A stretch of DNA of 64,000 nucleotides from Bacteroidota bacterium. Lineage in GTDB: Bacteria > Bacteroidota > Bacteroidia > UKL13-3. The notes beneath the pieces are model-generated. The model did not search any database and had not been told where the DNA came from. It was given only the letters and a program-made list of their open reading frames with translations. The number at the start of each line of letters is the position of its first letter. The first letter of the stretch is position 1. Of the stretch, positions 27,463 through 41,800 are shown piece by piece. The stretch spans positions 53,358 to 117,357 of the forward strand of contig JAIXSO010000062.1 in the NCBI GenBank assembly GCA_027484685.1. Direction: 5' to 3'. The position numbers were made by a program, and so were the translations under genes.

Positions 27463-28413
27463 TTACATATCAAAACCTTTAGCACCTAAGTATCTTTCAG
27501 CATCTAAAGCTGCCATACAACCACTACCAGCCGCTGTTACCGCTTGACGATAGATTTTATCTTGTGCATCGCCACAAGCAAATACACCTTCTACTTTGGT
27601 TTTGCTAGTTCCAGGAGTGGTAATTAAATAACCAGTTTCGTCCATATCTAAGTAGTCTTTAAATATTTCAGTGTTTGGTTTATGACCAATAGCCACAAAG
27701 AAACCACCAATAGCTAAAGTAGTAAGTTCGCCAGTTTTGTTATTTTTTATTCTAACACCTTCTACTTTGTTTTCGCCTAAAATTTCATCTGTTTCCGAAT
27801 TGAATAAAATTTCGATATTCGGTGTGTTTTCAACTCTGTGTTGCATAGCTTTTGAGGCTTTAAACTCGCCTTTACGCACTATCATATAAACTTTGCTACA
27901 TATTTTAGCTAAATAACTTGCTTCTTCGCAAGCTGTATCGCCTGCACCCACTATGGCTACATCTTTACCTCTAAAAAAGAAACCATCGCACACAGCACAA
28001 GCCGAAACACCATGACCATTCAATTTATTTTCGCTTTCAATGCCTAACCATTTTGCACTAGCACCAGTTGAAATAATAACAGTATCGGCCAACACTTCTT
28101 TACTTTCATCTACCTGAATTTTGTAAGGAGGTTTTCCGCTAAAATCAACTTTGGTAACCATACCATAACGAATATCAGTACCTAAGCGTTCTGCTTGTTT
28201 TCTAAAGTTTTCCATCATTTCTGGTCCCATAATTCCATCGGGGTAACCAGGATAATTTTCTACATCGGTAGTAATGGTAAGCTGCCCACCAGGCTGAGGA
28301 CCAGTGTACATTACAGGTTTTAAATCGGCACGCGATGCATAAATAGCTGCTGTATAACCAGCAGGTCCACTGCCAATTATAAGGCAATGTATATGTTCTA
28401 ATTGTTCTGACAT
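27463..28413 (-). CDS. trxB: Thioredoxin reductase
   Basis: The 316-residue FAD enzyme reduces thioredoxin with NADPH. The FAD-binding motif LIIGSGPAGYTAAIYASRA is at about 11-29, the redox-active pair CAVC at 139-142, the NADPH-binding GAGDTACEEASYLA at about 156-169, and the C-terminal FAD motif VEGVFACGDAQD at about 273-284. Length and motif order match the low-molecular-weight bacterial enzyme. It stands alone, convergent with topA. Confidence 0.96.
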   Translation of the reverse strand: MSEQLEHIHCLIIGSGPAGYTAAIYASRADLKPVMYTGPQPGGQLTITTDVENYPGYPDGIMGPEMMENFRKQAERLGTDIRYGMVTKVDFSGKPPYKIQVDESKEVLADTVIISTGASAKWLGIESENKLNGHGVSACAVCDGFFFRGKDVAIVGAGDTACEEASYLAKICSKVYMIVRKGEFKASKAMQHRVENTPNIEILFNSETDEILGENKVEGVRIKNNKTGELTTLAIGGFFVAIGHKPNTEIFKDYLDMDETGYLITTPGTSKTKVEGVFACGDAQDKIYRQAVTAAGSGCMAALDAERYLGAKGFDM

Positions 28414-28504
28414 TTTTATTTGAATTAAGATTTCAATTTTAGCAATTATTGCTTACTTATTATAAACAAAAATGTAACAGAAGGTTTTGGGGCTTATTTA
28501 TTGA

Positions 28505-29434
28505 TTTGCTGATTTCATATTTAATATTGTAAAAAATAAAGTAGATAGATTAGAATCAATTTTATCAATTATTGGGTATTTGTTACACTTTCATTTCAAT
28601 GTATCCGAAGGACAAGCCGTAATTCTTTATGATGAAACCATTACCGATGCCAAAACACCTATGGGTGGTACAGGGAAAGGATTATTTATAAATGCCTTGA
28701 AACAATTAAGGCAGGTAACTAAAATTGATGGAAAAAATTTTCTGGAGGAAAATAGATTTAAATGGGAGAATATTACTCCTTCAACCCAAATTGTATGGAT
28801 AGATGATGTAAAAAAAGATTTTCAATTTTCAACTCTACATTCAAACTTAACCGATGGGTGGACTATTGAAAGAAAGTTTTTGAATTCGTTTTCTATTGAA
28901 CCAAAATTTTCACCTAAAACTGTTATTTGTTCAAATAGCATTATTAAGGGTGGAGGAACTACAAATCTTAGAAGGCAAGTTATTTTTGAATTTTCAGATT
29001 ACTATTCACGTAAAATAAAGAATGGAAATAAGCCTATTGAAGAAGAGCATGGCGGGATTTTTTTTGCAGAAGATTGGTGTCAGAGTGAATGGGATAGTTT
29101 TTATACTTTTATGTTCAATGCAGCCAAGTTTTATTTAGAAAAAGGATTGGTACAAGCTGATTCAATTAATTTTGAGCTTAATACTTTTAGACAAAATACA
29201 AATGAGGATTTTGCTGATTGGTGTATTAACGAAAAATTTGATACATCTGAAAAATATGATACAAAAGAAAAATTTAAGGAATTTCTTCAAATATACTATG
29301 GTGATACGCATAATTTTTCTCAAAGAACTTTTAGTAAATGGCTAGGTGAATTTGCAAATTTTAAAAAATGGGAAAAAGTTTTAGTAAAAAGTAATGGGAA
29401 TAGTTTTTTTAAATTTAACAATAAAAGTGATTAA
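28505..29434 (+). pseudogene. Mobile-element primase/helicase, C-terminal helicase fragment
   Basis: The frame is open from 28505, and residues before the first usable start (TTG at 28580), such as NKVDRLESILSIIGYLLHF, already look like family sequence, so the 5' part is missing. What remains resembles the superfamily-3 helicase half of phage/plasmid primase-helicases: P-loop GGTGKGLFINAL, Walker B IVWIDDV, IICSNS-like sensor region TVICSNSIIKGGG, TNLRRQVIFEF, and FFAEDWCQSEWDSFYTFM. The P-loop has Gly where Ser/Thr is usual (GKG), which I recall as common in this subfamily. No other phage genes accompany it. A remnant of an integrated element is most likely; expression from the TTG is possible. 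Confidence 0.72.
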
Positions 29435-29876
29435 TTGACATAGGAATAATCTGAAATGGGGGGGATTGATTTTTCAATACCCCCCCTTTTTTGTACTATC
29501 TAATGTCACTTAATCACTCAAACAATAAAACTAATATTAAACATTAGGATGAAGTTATGTTATAATGAATAGCAATATTTGATTATTTTTTTGATAATAA
29601 ATTTAAATTCAGCTATAAACTGTTATATGTAATATTAAATCAAAAAAAGCTAGTTATCCTTAAAAAATACCATGAAATGAGTATTTTTTTAATGTGTTTA
29701 ATAGTTTATTTTTCGCAAAATTAGTTACAAGCTATTAAATAGAATACCGATATTTTAATTTGAAAGAAATTATTTATAGTTATTCTGTTAGTTATTAGAC
29801 ACTTTATGTATCATATTATCAACTGACTTAAATATGCTAATTTTAATTTAGATAAATTTAGTACATATTTGCAAAA
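29435..29876. other. 442-bp AT-rich gap before the giant adhesin gene
   Basis: Apart from the hairpin terminator near its start I see no gene, RNA or repeat here. The last 200 bases presumably hold the adhesin promoter, but no clear Bacteroidota-type TAnnTTTG element is evident at a convincing distance. Confidence 0.5.
29458..29492 (+). terminator. Intrinsic terminator after the primase/helicase fragment
   Basis: Seven G's plus attga pair with tcaat and seven C's (one bulged A), followed by six T's. It is a strong, classical terminator 24 bp after the fragment's stop. Confidence 0.85.
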
Positions 29877-32800
29877 ATGCAGAAATTGAGATTGTTATAT
29901 TTTTTTAATGCGGTAAAAGTTGCTTTTAGTTTTTTATTAGTTTTTTTTATTAATAAAGCTGTAGGGCAGGTTATTACTGGAATAAAAATAAATGGAAACA
30001 ATTCTAATATACACTTTTGCCAAGGCAATACATACACAGTTACTTTTGATACTTTGGGTTTTACCACACTCAATCCTATTTTTAGAGTAGAGTTATCAGA
30101 CGCTAGTGGTTCATTTGGAACACTTACTGCCGCATCTAGTCTTTCTAATACCTTATCTCATAGTTTAACTGTTCCTGGCTCTGCTGCATTGTCAAATGTT
30201 TACAAGGTAAGGGTTGTTGTAACCAGTCCAAGTTCAGTTTCGGCTTCAGATTCAATAATTAATATTACATTAACCAAACCAACTGCTGCATTTACCATAA
30301 ATAATAATAATGCTTGTGCTGGAAGTAATGTAAGTTTTAACAATACTTCTACAGGTGTAGGGATATTATTGTATAGTTGGAACTTTAGTGCAACAGCAGG
30401 AGCGCCAAGTTCTCCAAATACCAATTTTGCTCCAACGGTTCAGTTTAATCCTGCTTTTGGTGGAGGGGTAATAAATTATTTAACAACGTTAATAGTTACT
30501 GATGGATATGGTTGCACTAATAGTATTGGTAATAATGTGAGTGTTAAACAAAAACCAAACCTTTCTTTAGACACAAATGTTAGTCAAAGTATTAATGGGG
30601 TTGAGTGGGATCCGCTATTGGTATTATTTTCTAATTGTACGGCAACACCAACTAATAAAACTTTTACGTTTTCTAATAATATTTCGAGTTCAACTTTCGC
30701 AACAAATAGTAGCATTCAAATTGATTGGGGAGATGCATCATCCACGTTATTAACTGCTCCATTTCTTTCTTCAACTTTATTAAATCATATCTATAGTTCT
30801 CTTGGTTATTTCAATTTGAATTTTATTGTAAATAATTTAAATGGTTGTTCAAATTCAGTAAATTATAATATTTACAATGGTTATTTGCCGTCTGGAGGTA
30901 TAAATAATCCAGGATATTTATTACAATATTGTAATCCTGTTACACTTCCATTTCCTGTTGATACTGCAAATACTAACGATAATCCTCCAGGGACAATTTA
31001 TAAGTTTACAGTTAATGATTCGTCCCAAGCTCAAGTTTTTAATCAAGGTAATTTGCCTAATGTAATTTATCATACTTTTACTAAAACCTCATGTGGAACA
31101 ACTAGTTATAATGGTAGCACTCCTTATCCAAATGCTTTTCAAGCGAGTTTAAACATAACAAATCCATGTGGTTCTGCTGGGAATTCGCAAACCCCACTTA
31201 GAATTATTTCTAAAATAATTGCTAATTTTACGAGTCCTAATACAATTTGTAATAATAGTAATGTAATCTTTACAAATTCATCAACGGGTAATTATTTCAA
31301 CGCTTCAGGAACAAATTGTATATCAAATTTAAATAAATTATGGTCTATAACACCCTTAACGGGTTGGACATTAGCAAGTGGAACTATGTCCCCAGCATCT
31401 TTATTGAATAATGTTATTAGCATTAATTTCATTAATCCTGGTGTATATCAAATAAAATTAATTGTTTCACAACCAAGTAATCCAACTCCAGGCTGTTCCT
31501 CAGATACCATCACCAAAACCATTTGTGTTCAGCCTACACCAGCTCCAAATTTTACTTTAAATCAAAATCCAACTAATGGTTGTACCAATAGTTCAGTTAC
31601 TTTAAATAATACCTCTAATACTTTATCAAGTTGTGGTATTATTCAATATAAATGGTTTGTATATGATAGTTTAACAAATAATTTAATTACTCCTGGCATT
31701 CGTTATACATATCAGTCAGGCTCAAATGATAGTGCAATAAACGCTTCTATTAATTTTACAAAAGCAGGTAAATATAAAATCAGGTTACAAGTAACCAATT
31801 CTTGTGGATCGTTTACCAAGGATACAACCATAACCGTAAAAGAAAAACCTTTAGTAGTACTTCCAAACTCTACCATATATTGCGATAGTAAAACTATTAC
31901 TTTCGGAGCTTCTAATCCGCTTCATAATCCAGTTTATAATGCTAACTATGGAATTATTTTCAGTTATAATTGGACAGTAACACCATCTGGATATTCATTT
32001 GTAGTTGGTTCTAGCAGTAGTGCTAACCCTACCATTTTGTTTCCTAATAATACTACAAGCCAAATAACTTATACTGTTACTTTAACTGCTACTAATGAAT
32101 GCGGAGTTTCATTACCTGTAACTCAGCAAATCACTATTAATCCAAAGCCAATTGTTACTGCCACCTCTTTACCTGCCGATACTGCGTTTTGTTCTGGAGG
32201 AAGTACCAATATTAGTTTAAGTAGTAATTTACCTGCTGGTGTGGCTTACACATGGAGAGCTTATAGAAGCTCTATTAATATTACTGGAATGTCTAATCAG
32301 CTAACACCATCTTATGGTCCAATAGCACAAGTTTTGGTTAATTCAGGTAATTCAATAGAAACAGTTACCTATAAAATTGCTGGAACCCATGCTGCCACCA
32401 ATTGCCTTGGCGATTCAACCACCATCGTAATTACTGTTTATCCAATTCCAAGAGTTATAGCTAGTTCTCAAGCCATTTGTTCTGGTAGCTCAACTAATAT
32501 TGTTCTGTCGTCTTCAGTGTTGCCTTCCTTATTTAGGTGGACTGCTACTACCTTAGGCGCAACAACTGGTTTTAGGGATACTTCCATTGCAGTAGCAGGA
32601 CCAATTGTTCAAACTTTAATTAATACTTCAACCAATATAGACACTGTTCGCTATACGATTAGGACAATTGCAAATGGTTGTTTGTCGGCTGACACTTTAA
32701 TTAAGGTTGCGATTAAGCCTATTCCTTCTATTACCAACACAAATTTAACCCAATCTATTTGTTCGGGCGATACTGCTCGATTAAATCCAACTTCATCTGT

Positions 32801-35800
32801 TGGATCATCAACATTTAATTACACTGCGAGTTTAATAAATGGTAGTGCAACTAATTTTTCTGGAGGTGTGGGTGCTATAAATCAGCGCTTATTTAATTCA
32901 GGAACCACATCTAGTTTGGTTCGATATTCCATTAATGTTTCTTCAAATGGTTGTATTGGAAATGCTGTTCAGTTTGAAGTAACAGTGAATCCAATACCTG
33001 TTTTATCGGTTTTTTCAACTAGCAGCATCTGTTCTGGTTCTCAAACAAATATAGTCTTAAATTCAACTCCTACAGGAGCACTTTTTCGATACACAGCAAC
33101 CTTATTGTCTGGCACAAATACAACAGGTTTTTATAGCAAAAATACTGATACCCTGAGTCCAATAGCACAAGTTATATCAAATACAGGTAGCACAAATGCT
33201 GTAGTTAGATATTCTATTACTCCTTCATATTTAGGATGTCTAGGAGCTCCAAGTAATCATGATGTAACAGTTTTTCCTGGTGTAAATGCGGGAAATGTTG
33301 GTGTGCCTGCAACAGTTTGTAGTGGTTTAAATGTTGGTACATTAAACTTGGTTGGGAATACTGGAGCAGTAGTTAGGTGGGAGCAAAGTGTAGCTCCTTT
33401 TAGTTCATGGAGTAATATTGCTAACTTAACTGCTTCGCAAAATTATTTAAATTTAACACAAACTACTTGGTACAGAGCAGTTATTCAAAGTGGTGGAACT
33501 TGCCCAACAGTGAATACAAACCCTGTTATCATTTCGGTTGATTCAAATTCAGTTGGGGGTAATTTAATAGGAAATGATACGGTTTGTATTGGCACCAATT
33601 CTGGAACTATTAATTTGATTAATAAAAGAGGATCCATTTTAAATTGGCAAACTAGTAATTCTTTACCAACTTGGACTGATATTTCTGCCACTTCATTGAT
33701 TAATCCGTACACATTTAATAATTTAAGTCAAACCACATGGTTTAGAGTAGTTGTAAAAAATGGAGTTTGTCCTAGTGTTAATTCTGATAGTGTTAAGATT
33801 CAAGTAGATTTACTACCAACAACCGCCAATGCTCCAGATAAAAGTGCTTGTGCAACTTCACTAACTTCAGGAATAAACGATAATTTATTTGCAACTCCTT
33901 TAACATCTGGTATTGGTTTATGGACTTATGTTTCGGGTCCTAATATTCCAACTATTGTTTCTCCTTTGTTAAATAATAGTGCAATTACTAATATGATGGT
34001 TGGAACTCATAAAATTGAGTGGAAAGTAAGCAATGGAGTTTGCCCTGCAAGTAAAGACACCTTGAATTTTATTATTTATCCTCCAATTCAGTCAAGTATT
34101 TCTGATAGTCAAACAATTTGTTCAGGACAAGCTCCTGCTGTTCTTTTAGGAACGTTACCCATTGGCGGAAGCGGAGTTTATACTTACCAGTGGCAAAGTA
34201 GTACTGATGGAATAAATTTCATAAATATACCTACTGCAACTAGTTCTAATTTTCAGCCTCCAGTTTTAACGGTCAATACTTGGTACAGAAGAGTTGTGAA
34301 TTCTGCTGTTTGTAGTCAAATTAGTAATATTGTTTTTATTTCAGTTTTACCTGCCATTTCTAATAACGTTATTGCAGCTAATTCAAGTATTTGTATTGGA
34401 AACATGGCACCAACTATTTCAGGAAATATACCGAATGGTGGTAGTTTGGTGTTCAAGTATCAATGGCAAAAGTTAGTGGGTGCAAGTTGGGTTAATACCT
34501 CGGTTGGTGATACCTTAATTAACTTTAGCCCTGGTTATTTATTGGTAACAACAAGTTATAGAAGAGTGGTTATAAGTGGAAGTTGTAATGGATTGCAAGC
34601 ATCTATTTCAAACACAGTTACAATTACAGTTAATGCTTTGCCAATTGTTAATGCTGGAGCAGATTCAACAAAATGTCAAAATCAGTTTGTTTATAATCTA
34701 AATGGAACACCTTCGGGTGGCACATGGAGTGGAGTAGGAGTAGTTGCTAATACTTTTAATCCATCAGCAATGTCAATTGGTTCATACACATTAGTTTATA
34801 CTTTTACTAATGCTAATGGATGTACTAATAGAGATACTGCAATAATAAGTGTAATTGCGCCACCAATAGTCAATGCAGGTAACGATTTTTCAATTTGTCA
34901 AAATGCAAATCCATTTCAGCTTTCAGGTTTTTCACCAACTGGTGGTACATGGAGCGGAACTGGTGTAACGGCTACTGGCTTATTTAATCCTACCACTGCT
35001 GGTGCAGGTACATTTAGTTTAGTTTATTCATTTGTGGCTGGTAATTGTAGCGGTAGAGATACTTTATTGGTTACTGTAAATCCAAAACCTGATGGTAATT
35101 TTGTTCTTCCTACTCAAATATGTCCAAACAGTGTTTTTACTTTAACTACTTCAACTAACATTTCAGCTACAATAACTGGTTATAATTGGGGTGTTACGAA
35201 TAATGGAGGCTTAGCTAATAATATATTGAGTAGTAATAATACTATAAATCCAATTATTAATATTCCTGAGAATAAAACTAGTGTTGATGTTTTATACACA
35301 ATAAAACTAGTTACATCAACCAATTTTGGATGTATTGACTCTATATCTAAAACCATTTTTTTGCGTAAGAGACCAAATGTACAATTTACAACAGGGTCAA
35401 ATATTAATTGTGGTCCTGCATTATATTCAATTATTAATGGCACAAGCAATACTGTAAACTCTTATTTATGGAGTGTCAATCCAAGTAGTTTTGTTAGCAT
35501 CAATACACCAACTTCAACCAATCCTAATATTACTTTACCTGTAAATAATGGAACAAATACGTTAACTTATAACATAAGGTTGATTGCAACAAGAAATGAT
35601 GGAATTGCAAGTTGTGTAGATACTTTAATAAAGCCTGTAATTGTATATCCTAAGCCAAGCATAGGATTTAATTTAAGTCCTTCTGATTCTGGATGTTCTC
35701 CATTAGTTGTTAATTTTACCAATGCGTCCAATCCTCAAAATTCTGAACCAACTAGCACAATGTCGTTTTTATGGAATTTAGGTACATTAGGTGCTGATAC

Positions 35801-38800
35801 GGGGTTGAATATTCAAAAAACATTTACTAATTCAGGAGTAATTGATAGCATTTATAATATTAAAGTAACAGGAACTACTGTTTGGGGTTGCAAAGATTCT
35901 TTAACAAAAACTGTAAAGGTTTTTCCATTTCCTAAATCGAACTTTACTTCAACTATTTACACTTCATGCGCCCCTTTCCTCATAAATAATTCAATCATTA
36001 CATTAACACAGTATCAAAGTGCAAATGATAGTTATTTATGGCAAATTTTGAATAAATCGGGTGCTGTAATTAGTTCATCATTAGGAACAACTGTTCCAAA
36101 TTTTACTATAAATACACCAAATGATACAGTATACTATAGATTGATAACTAGTAATATGGAAGGTTGTAAGCCAGATACATTGGTAAGAATGTTTATTACC
36201 ATACCTAATCCAATACCTAATTTTTCAATAAGTGATTCAGTTGGATGTAGCCCTTTAAATATCAGTTTTACCAATAACTCAAGTGTTGGTGTCATTTCAA
36301 ATTGGACATTCAGCAATGGTGCTTCGGCAGGAACAGGAAATCCTTTTAACTTAACTTTTGGAAATAATTCAAATACATTAAACGCTACGTATACTGCCAA
36401 GTTGGTAATAACAGCAGGTACAGGTTGCAAAGATTCAATAATAAAAACAATAACAGTTTATCCAAAACCAAAAGCAAGTTTCACCATTCCAAGTACAACA
36501 TGTGCAAACAGCACCATAAGCCCTGTAAATAATAGCGTTTTTAAACCAAGTAATGCATTTTATGGTTGGAAAATAATAGAGAAAACTAGCACTAACATTA
36601 ACGATACCAATACTTTAAATCCTGTATTTAGTTTTGTTGATAATCAAGGTATTTCAGATAGCACATTAAATATCAGATTGAGAGTTACTAGTATTGATGG
36701 ATGTATTCACGATACCATAAAATCAATAATAATAAATAGAAGGCCGTTATCAAATTTTACGGTTCCTTCGGTTTCATGCGGCCCTAGTACTTTATTAGTA
36801 ACTAACAATACCAATATAAATGGTTCAAGCTGGAATTGGTCAAGTAGCCCAAATTTGACAATTACCACGCCCACAAGTCAGAATCCTACTATATTATTTC
36901 CTCAAAATAGTACCAACGATTCTATTAATTATAGCATAAAATTAATAGCTACTAGAAATGGTACAAGTTGTACAGATAGCATACAAAAAATAGTTACTAT
37001 ATATCCAAAACCGCAGGCTAACTTTACCATCCAAACCAAGGACAGTTGTGGTCCAAGAAATGTAGTTTTTACTAATACTTCTAACGCTAAAAATGGTGAA
37101 AATTTAACTAGCATGACCTATTTATGGTCATTATTAAATACAAGTTTTAGTAGCCTAAATACATCAGGTTTATTTACTAATAATTCTACAATTGATAGTA
37201 ATTACAATATTAGATTGATAGGAACTTCAAAACATGGTTGTAAAGACACGATAAATCAATCAGTAAAAGTATGGCCTAATGCAAAAGCGAGTTTTACCTA
37301 CACCAATAATATTTCATGTGCCCCTTTTAGTATTACTTCATCGGTTGTTGTAGCTAATAAATACCCACAAGCTAATTTAAATTATAGGTGGTACGCCAAT
37401 AATTCGTTAATAGGTATAGATTCAGTTTTCCCTGGTTATAACTTATTGTCTGCTAATGATAGTATATTGATTAAGTTGGTAACCATCAGTAAAAATGGTT
37501 GTAAAAACGATAGTATGGAGGTTTGGTTTAAAACTATTCCAAACCCAGTTCCTAATTTTAACATGAGCGATTCAGTTGGATGTAGCCCATTAAATATTAG
37601 TTTTACCAATAATTCAAGCGCAGGAGTTATTTCTAATTGGATATTCAGTAATGGAGCTTCGGCAGGAACAGGAAATCCTTTTAACTTAACTTTTGGAAAC
37701 AATTCAAATACATTAAACGCCACATATACAGCCAAGTTGGTAATAACAGCAGGCACGGGTTGTAAAGACTCAATAACCAAAACCGTAACAGTTTACCCAA
37801 AACCAAAGGCAAGTTTCACAATTCCAAATACAGCATGTGCAAACAGCACAATAAGTGCTGTAAATAATAGCGTTTTTAAGCCTAATAATGCATTTTATGG
37901 TTGGAAAATAATTGAAAATACAAACACTAGTATTAGCGATACCAATACTTTAAACCCTGTATTTAGTTTTGTTGATAACCAAGCGGTTTCGGATAGCACA
38001 TTAAATATCAGATTGAGAGTTACCAGTGTTGATGGATGTATTCACGATACCATAAAATCAATAATAATAAATAGAAGACCATTAGCTAATTTTACGGTTC
38101 CTCTGGTTTCATGTGGCCCCAATTCAGTTTTAGTAACTAATAATACCAACATAACTAGTTCAAGTTGGAATTGGTCAAGTAGCCCAAATTTGACAATTAC
38201 AACGCCCACAAGTCAAAATCCAACTTTATCATTTCCTCAAAATAGTACTAACGATTCGATAAATTACAGCATAAAATTAGTAGCAATTAGAAATGGAACA
38301 ACTTGTACAGATAGCATACAGAAAATAGTAACTATATATCCTAAACCACAAGCTAATTTTACTATTCAAACCAAGGATAGTTGTGGTCCACGAAATGTAG
38401 TTTTTACTAATACTTCTAACGCTAAAAATGGCGAAAATATAACTAGTATGACTTATTTGTGGTCATTATTAAACACAAGCACTAGTAACCTAAATACATC
38501 AGGATTATTTAGTAATAATTCAACAATTGATAGTAACTATAATGTGCAATTAATAGCAACTTCAAAACACGGCTGTAAAGATACCATTAGTCAGAATGTA
38601 AAGGTATGGCCAAATGCAAAGGCTAGTTTTACCTATACTAATAATATTTCATGTGCCCCTTTTAATATTACATCAAGTAATATCCAACCAATACAATATC
38701 CCCAAGCTAATATTACTTACCAATGGTATGCAAACAATACGTTTTTAGGTAATGGATTAACATTTCCTGGTTACGTAATAAATAACCAAAATGACAGTGT

Positions 38801-41800
38801 TCTTATTAAATTAAAAACAATTAGTTTAAATGGCTGTAAAAATGATAGTTTAGAAGTTTGGTTTAAAACAATTGAGAATCCTAAACCCAATTTTGTGGCA
38901 ATGGATAGTGTGGGTTGTAGTCCTTTATTTGTAAACTTTATCAATACTTCTGCACCTTTAAATGGATTGACTTACAAATGGGAATTTGGCAATAATTCCA
39001 ATCAAAGTATTGCTAAAAATCCTTCGTTCAATTTCTTTAATTATGGAAATTTTGATACTACAATTATTGTTAAATTGATAGTAATTGCTGGAGGTACAGG
39101 CTGTAAGGATTCTGTTGAAAAACAAATAGTTGTCAAACCACTGCCTAATCCTGATTTTAATTTGAGTGATTCTGTTCTATGTTTTCCTAATCATTTAACA
39201 GTTTCAAATAGTAGTTTAAATAATCCTGCTTATAGAATAAATCAGATTAAATGGAAAGTTACAGGCCCTGATTTAGCTAGTATCATAAATGATACAGCCT
39301 CTACATTTACTACAATTCATTTTACTGATAATCAAACTGGTTTAAATAAATTATATCAAATAAGATTGATTATAAAAAGTAATTTTGGGTGTGAAGATAG
39401 TATCCAAAAAACAATAAGAATTCCAACAAGACCGATAGCTAATTTTGGTTTTTCAACCGATAGTTCTTGTGCACCGATTATTGTAGCTACTAACAATATT
39501 TCACAGTATGTTTCTACTTTTAATTGGTATAGTTTTAATTCAAATGTTATTGTAAATAACCCTAGTTTGCCAAATACCTCTATTGTTTTTCCTTCTCATA
39601 AGGGTATTGTAGATTCTGTTTATTTGGTAAGATTAATAGCCCAAACTAGCTTAGGTTGTAGCGATACCTTGATTAAACCATTTAAGGTTTTTCCATTACC
39701 AATAAGTAATTTTACTTTGGATAAGGATAGCGGATGTTCTCCTTTAAATATTACATTCTTTAATAATTCGATAAGTAAGAAGCCTAGCAATTCAGTTTGG
39801 AATTTTGGAGATGGTGTAATTCAAACCAACAACTTAGATACACTTTCAAAATCGTTTGTTGGTAGTGTTTTTCAGGATACGAGCTACACAGTAAAGTTAA
39901 TTACAACCTCAGTTAATGGATGTAAGGATACCACAAATAGGAGTATTAAAGTTAAATCTAGCGCTTTTGCTAAAATCAAATTAGTGGACACACTTTTGTG
40001 TTCAAGTTTAACCAATCCAACTAAACTGCGAATTGAAAATAAATCGTATGGAAGTGTAGATACATTTTATTGGGATTTTGGCGATGGAAATACTTTGGTT
40101 ACTACATCTGATTCAGTTATTAATCATCCTTACAGTTCGGAGGGTTTGTTTAAAATAGTTTTGAAAGCTGTAAATAGTTGTAAGGTAACCTTTGATTCAG
40201 CATTTATAAAAATTCAAACACCTCCAAATGTTAATTTTACAAAATCAGACTCAGTAGGATGTAGCCCACTTTCAGTTTCATTCAATAATTTATCTACCAA
40301 TACTTTTGAAGCTAAGTATTTATGGGATTTTGGTAATGGAAATACAAGCACATTATTTAACCCACATAGTAGCACTTATTTGCAAAGTAGAACTTCAGAT
40401 ACAACCTATTTTGTTAGTTTAAAGGTGTCTAATATTTGTGGAATTTTCGAAAAAACAGATTCTGTGAAAGTGTTTCCAAAACCAATTGCGGTTTTTTTAA
40501 CAAGTTCTGATTCTGGCTGTTCTCCATTACCAGTATATATGATTAATCAGTCGGTAGGTTTACCAATCAGCTACAAATGGTACTTTGGAAATGGTGATAG
40601 CAGTTCAAGATTTAATCCATTGCAAATACCTGTTACTTATCGAACAATTGATACCATATCATATTTTACAATCAAACTTATTGCAACCAACACCTGCGGT
40701 ATAGATTCAATGGAAAAAACAATTAAGGTTTTTCCAAACACTGTAAACTCATTTTTTACTACATCTGGCAATACCATTTGTCAAAATACAACTGTTCGAT
40801 TCAATGATTTTTCAACTGGTGGTTCTAATATTAGTTGGAATTTAGGTGATGGAAATACTTCATTATTGAAAAATCCTACTCATACATATACTACTGCTGG
40901 TACTTATTATGCCTATCAATATGTAAATAATGGTTGTAGCTTCGATACCAGTTTTGTAATCATTAATGTACTTGCCAATCCATCGTTTACCATTAGTAAA
41001 TCTGTGCCTCAGGTTTGTGTAAATAGTCAAGTTCAATTCAATGCTAATTTAAAAGATAGTGGAGTAATAACTTGGTATTTTGGCGATGGCGATTCGTCTA
41101 ATTCATTTAATCCTGTTCATATTTATAAATCGGCTGGTAAAAAGATAATTACAGTTCAAGTAAAATCGTTTTATAATAGTTGTATTAGTTATAAAACTGA
41201 CTCAATTTTGGTGTCACCAATACCTCAAATAAATACCTCATTAGATACAAACCAAGCGTGTGCTTACAAAGTATTTAACTTTACAGCTAACTCACCTCAA
41301 ACTAATATTTTTAATTGGGATTTTGGAGATAGTAATACAGCATCAGGATCTTTTGTAAAACATTTATACCAAAATGGTGGTACTTTTAATGTTAGAATTG
41401 TAGCACAAACCACGGCAAATTGTTACGATACAGTATATAAACAAGTTATTGTTTTTCCTGTTCCAATAGCAGATTTTAGCTTTACACCAAAAGATACTTG
41501 TACTGGTCCTGTAAATGTTAAGTTTACCAATCTTTCTACAGGAGCTTTAAATTATTTATGGGATTTTGGTAATGGCAATACATCAAACAATATTAATCCA
41601 ACTTTTACTTATATCAATGTGGGTGTTTATCCAATAAAACTTATTAGCTCGAATCAGTTTAATTGTTTCGATACTGCTGAAAACAAGTATTTTGTATATC
41701 AAACACCTAATGCTGCACTAGATTTTAGTCCCGATAAGGGTTGTCCACCGTTAGATGTCAAATTTGAAAACAAAAGTAGCTTTGGTACAAGCTATTTTTG

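Noticed and set aside
28580..29434. Primase/helicase frame as a complete gene starting at TTG
   Set aside because: Family-like residues continue in frame upstream of the TTG, which indicates a truncated gene rather than a true start.
36134..37780. Reverse-strand frames within the adhesin gene that look similar to each other
   Set aside because: They are similar only because the + strand is internally duplicated; no signal or domain supports expression.
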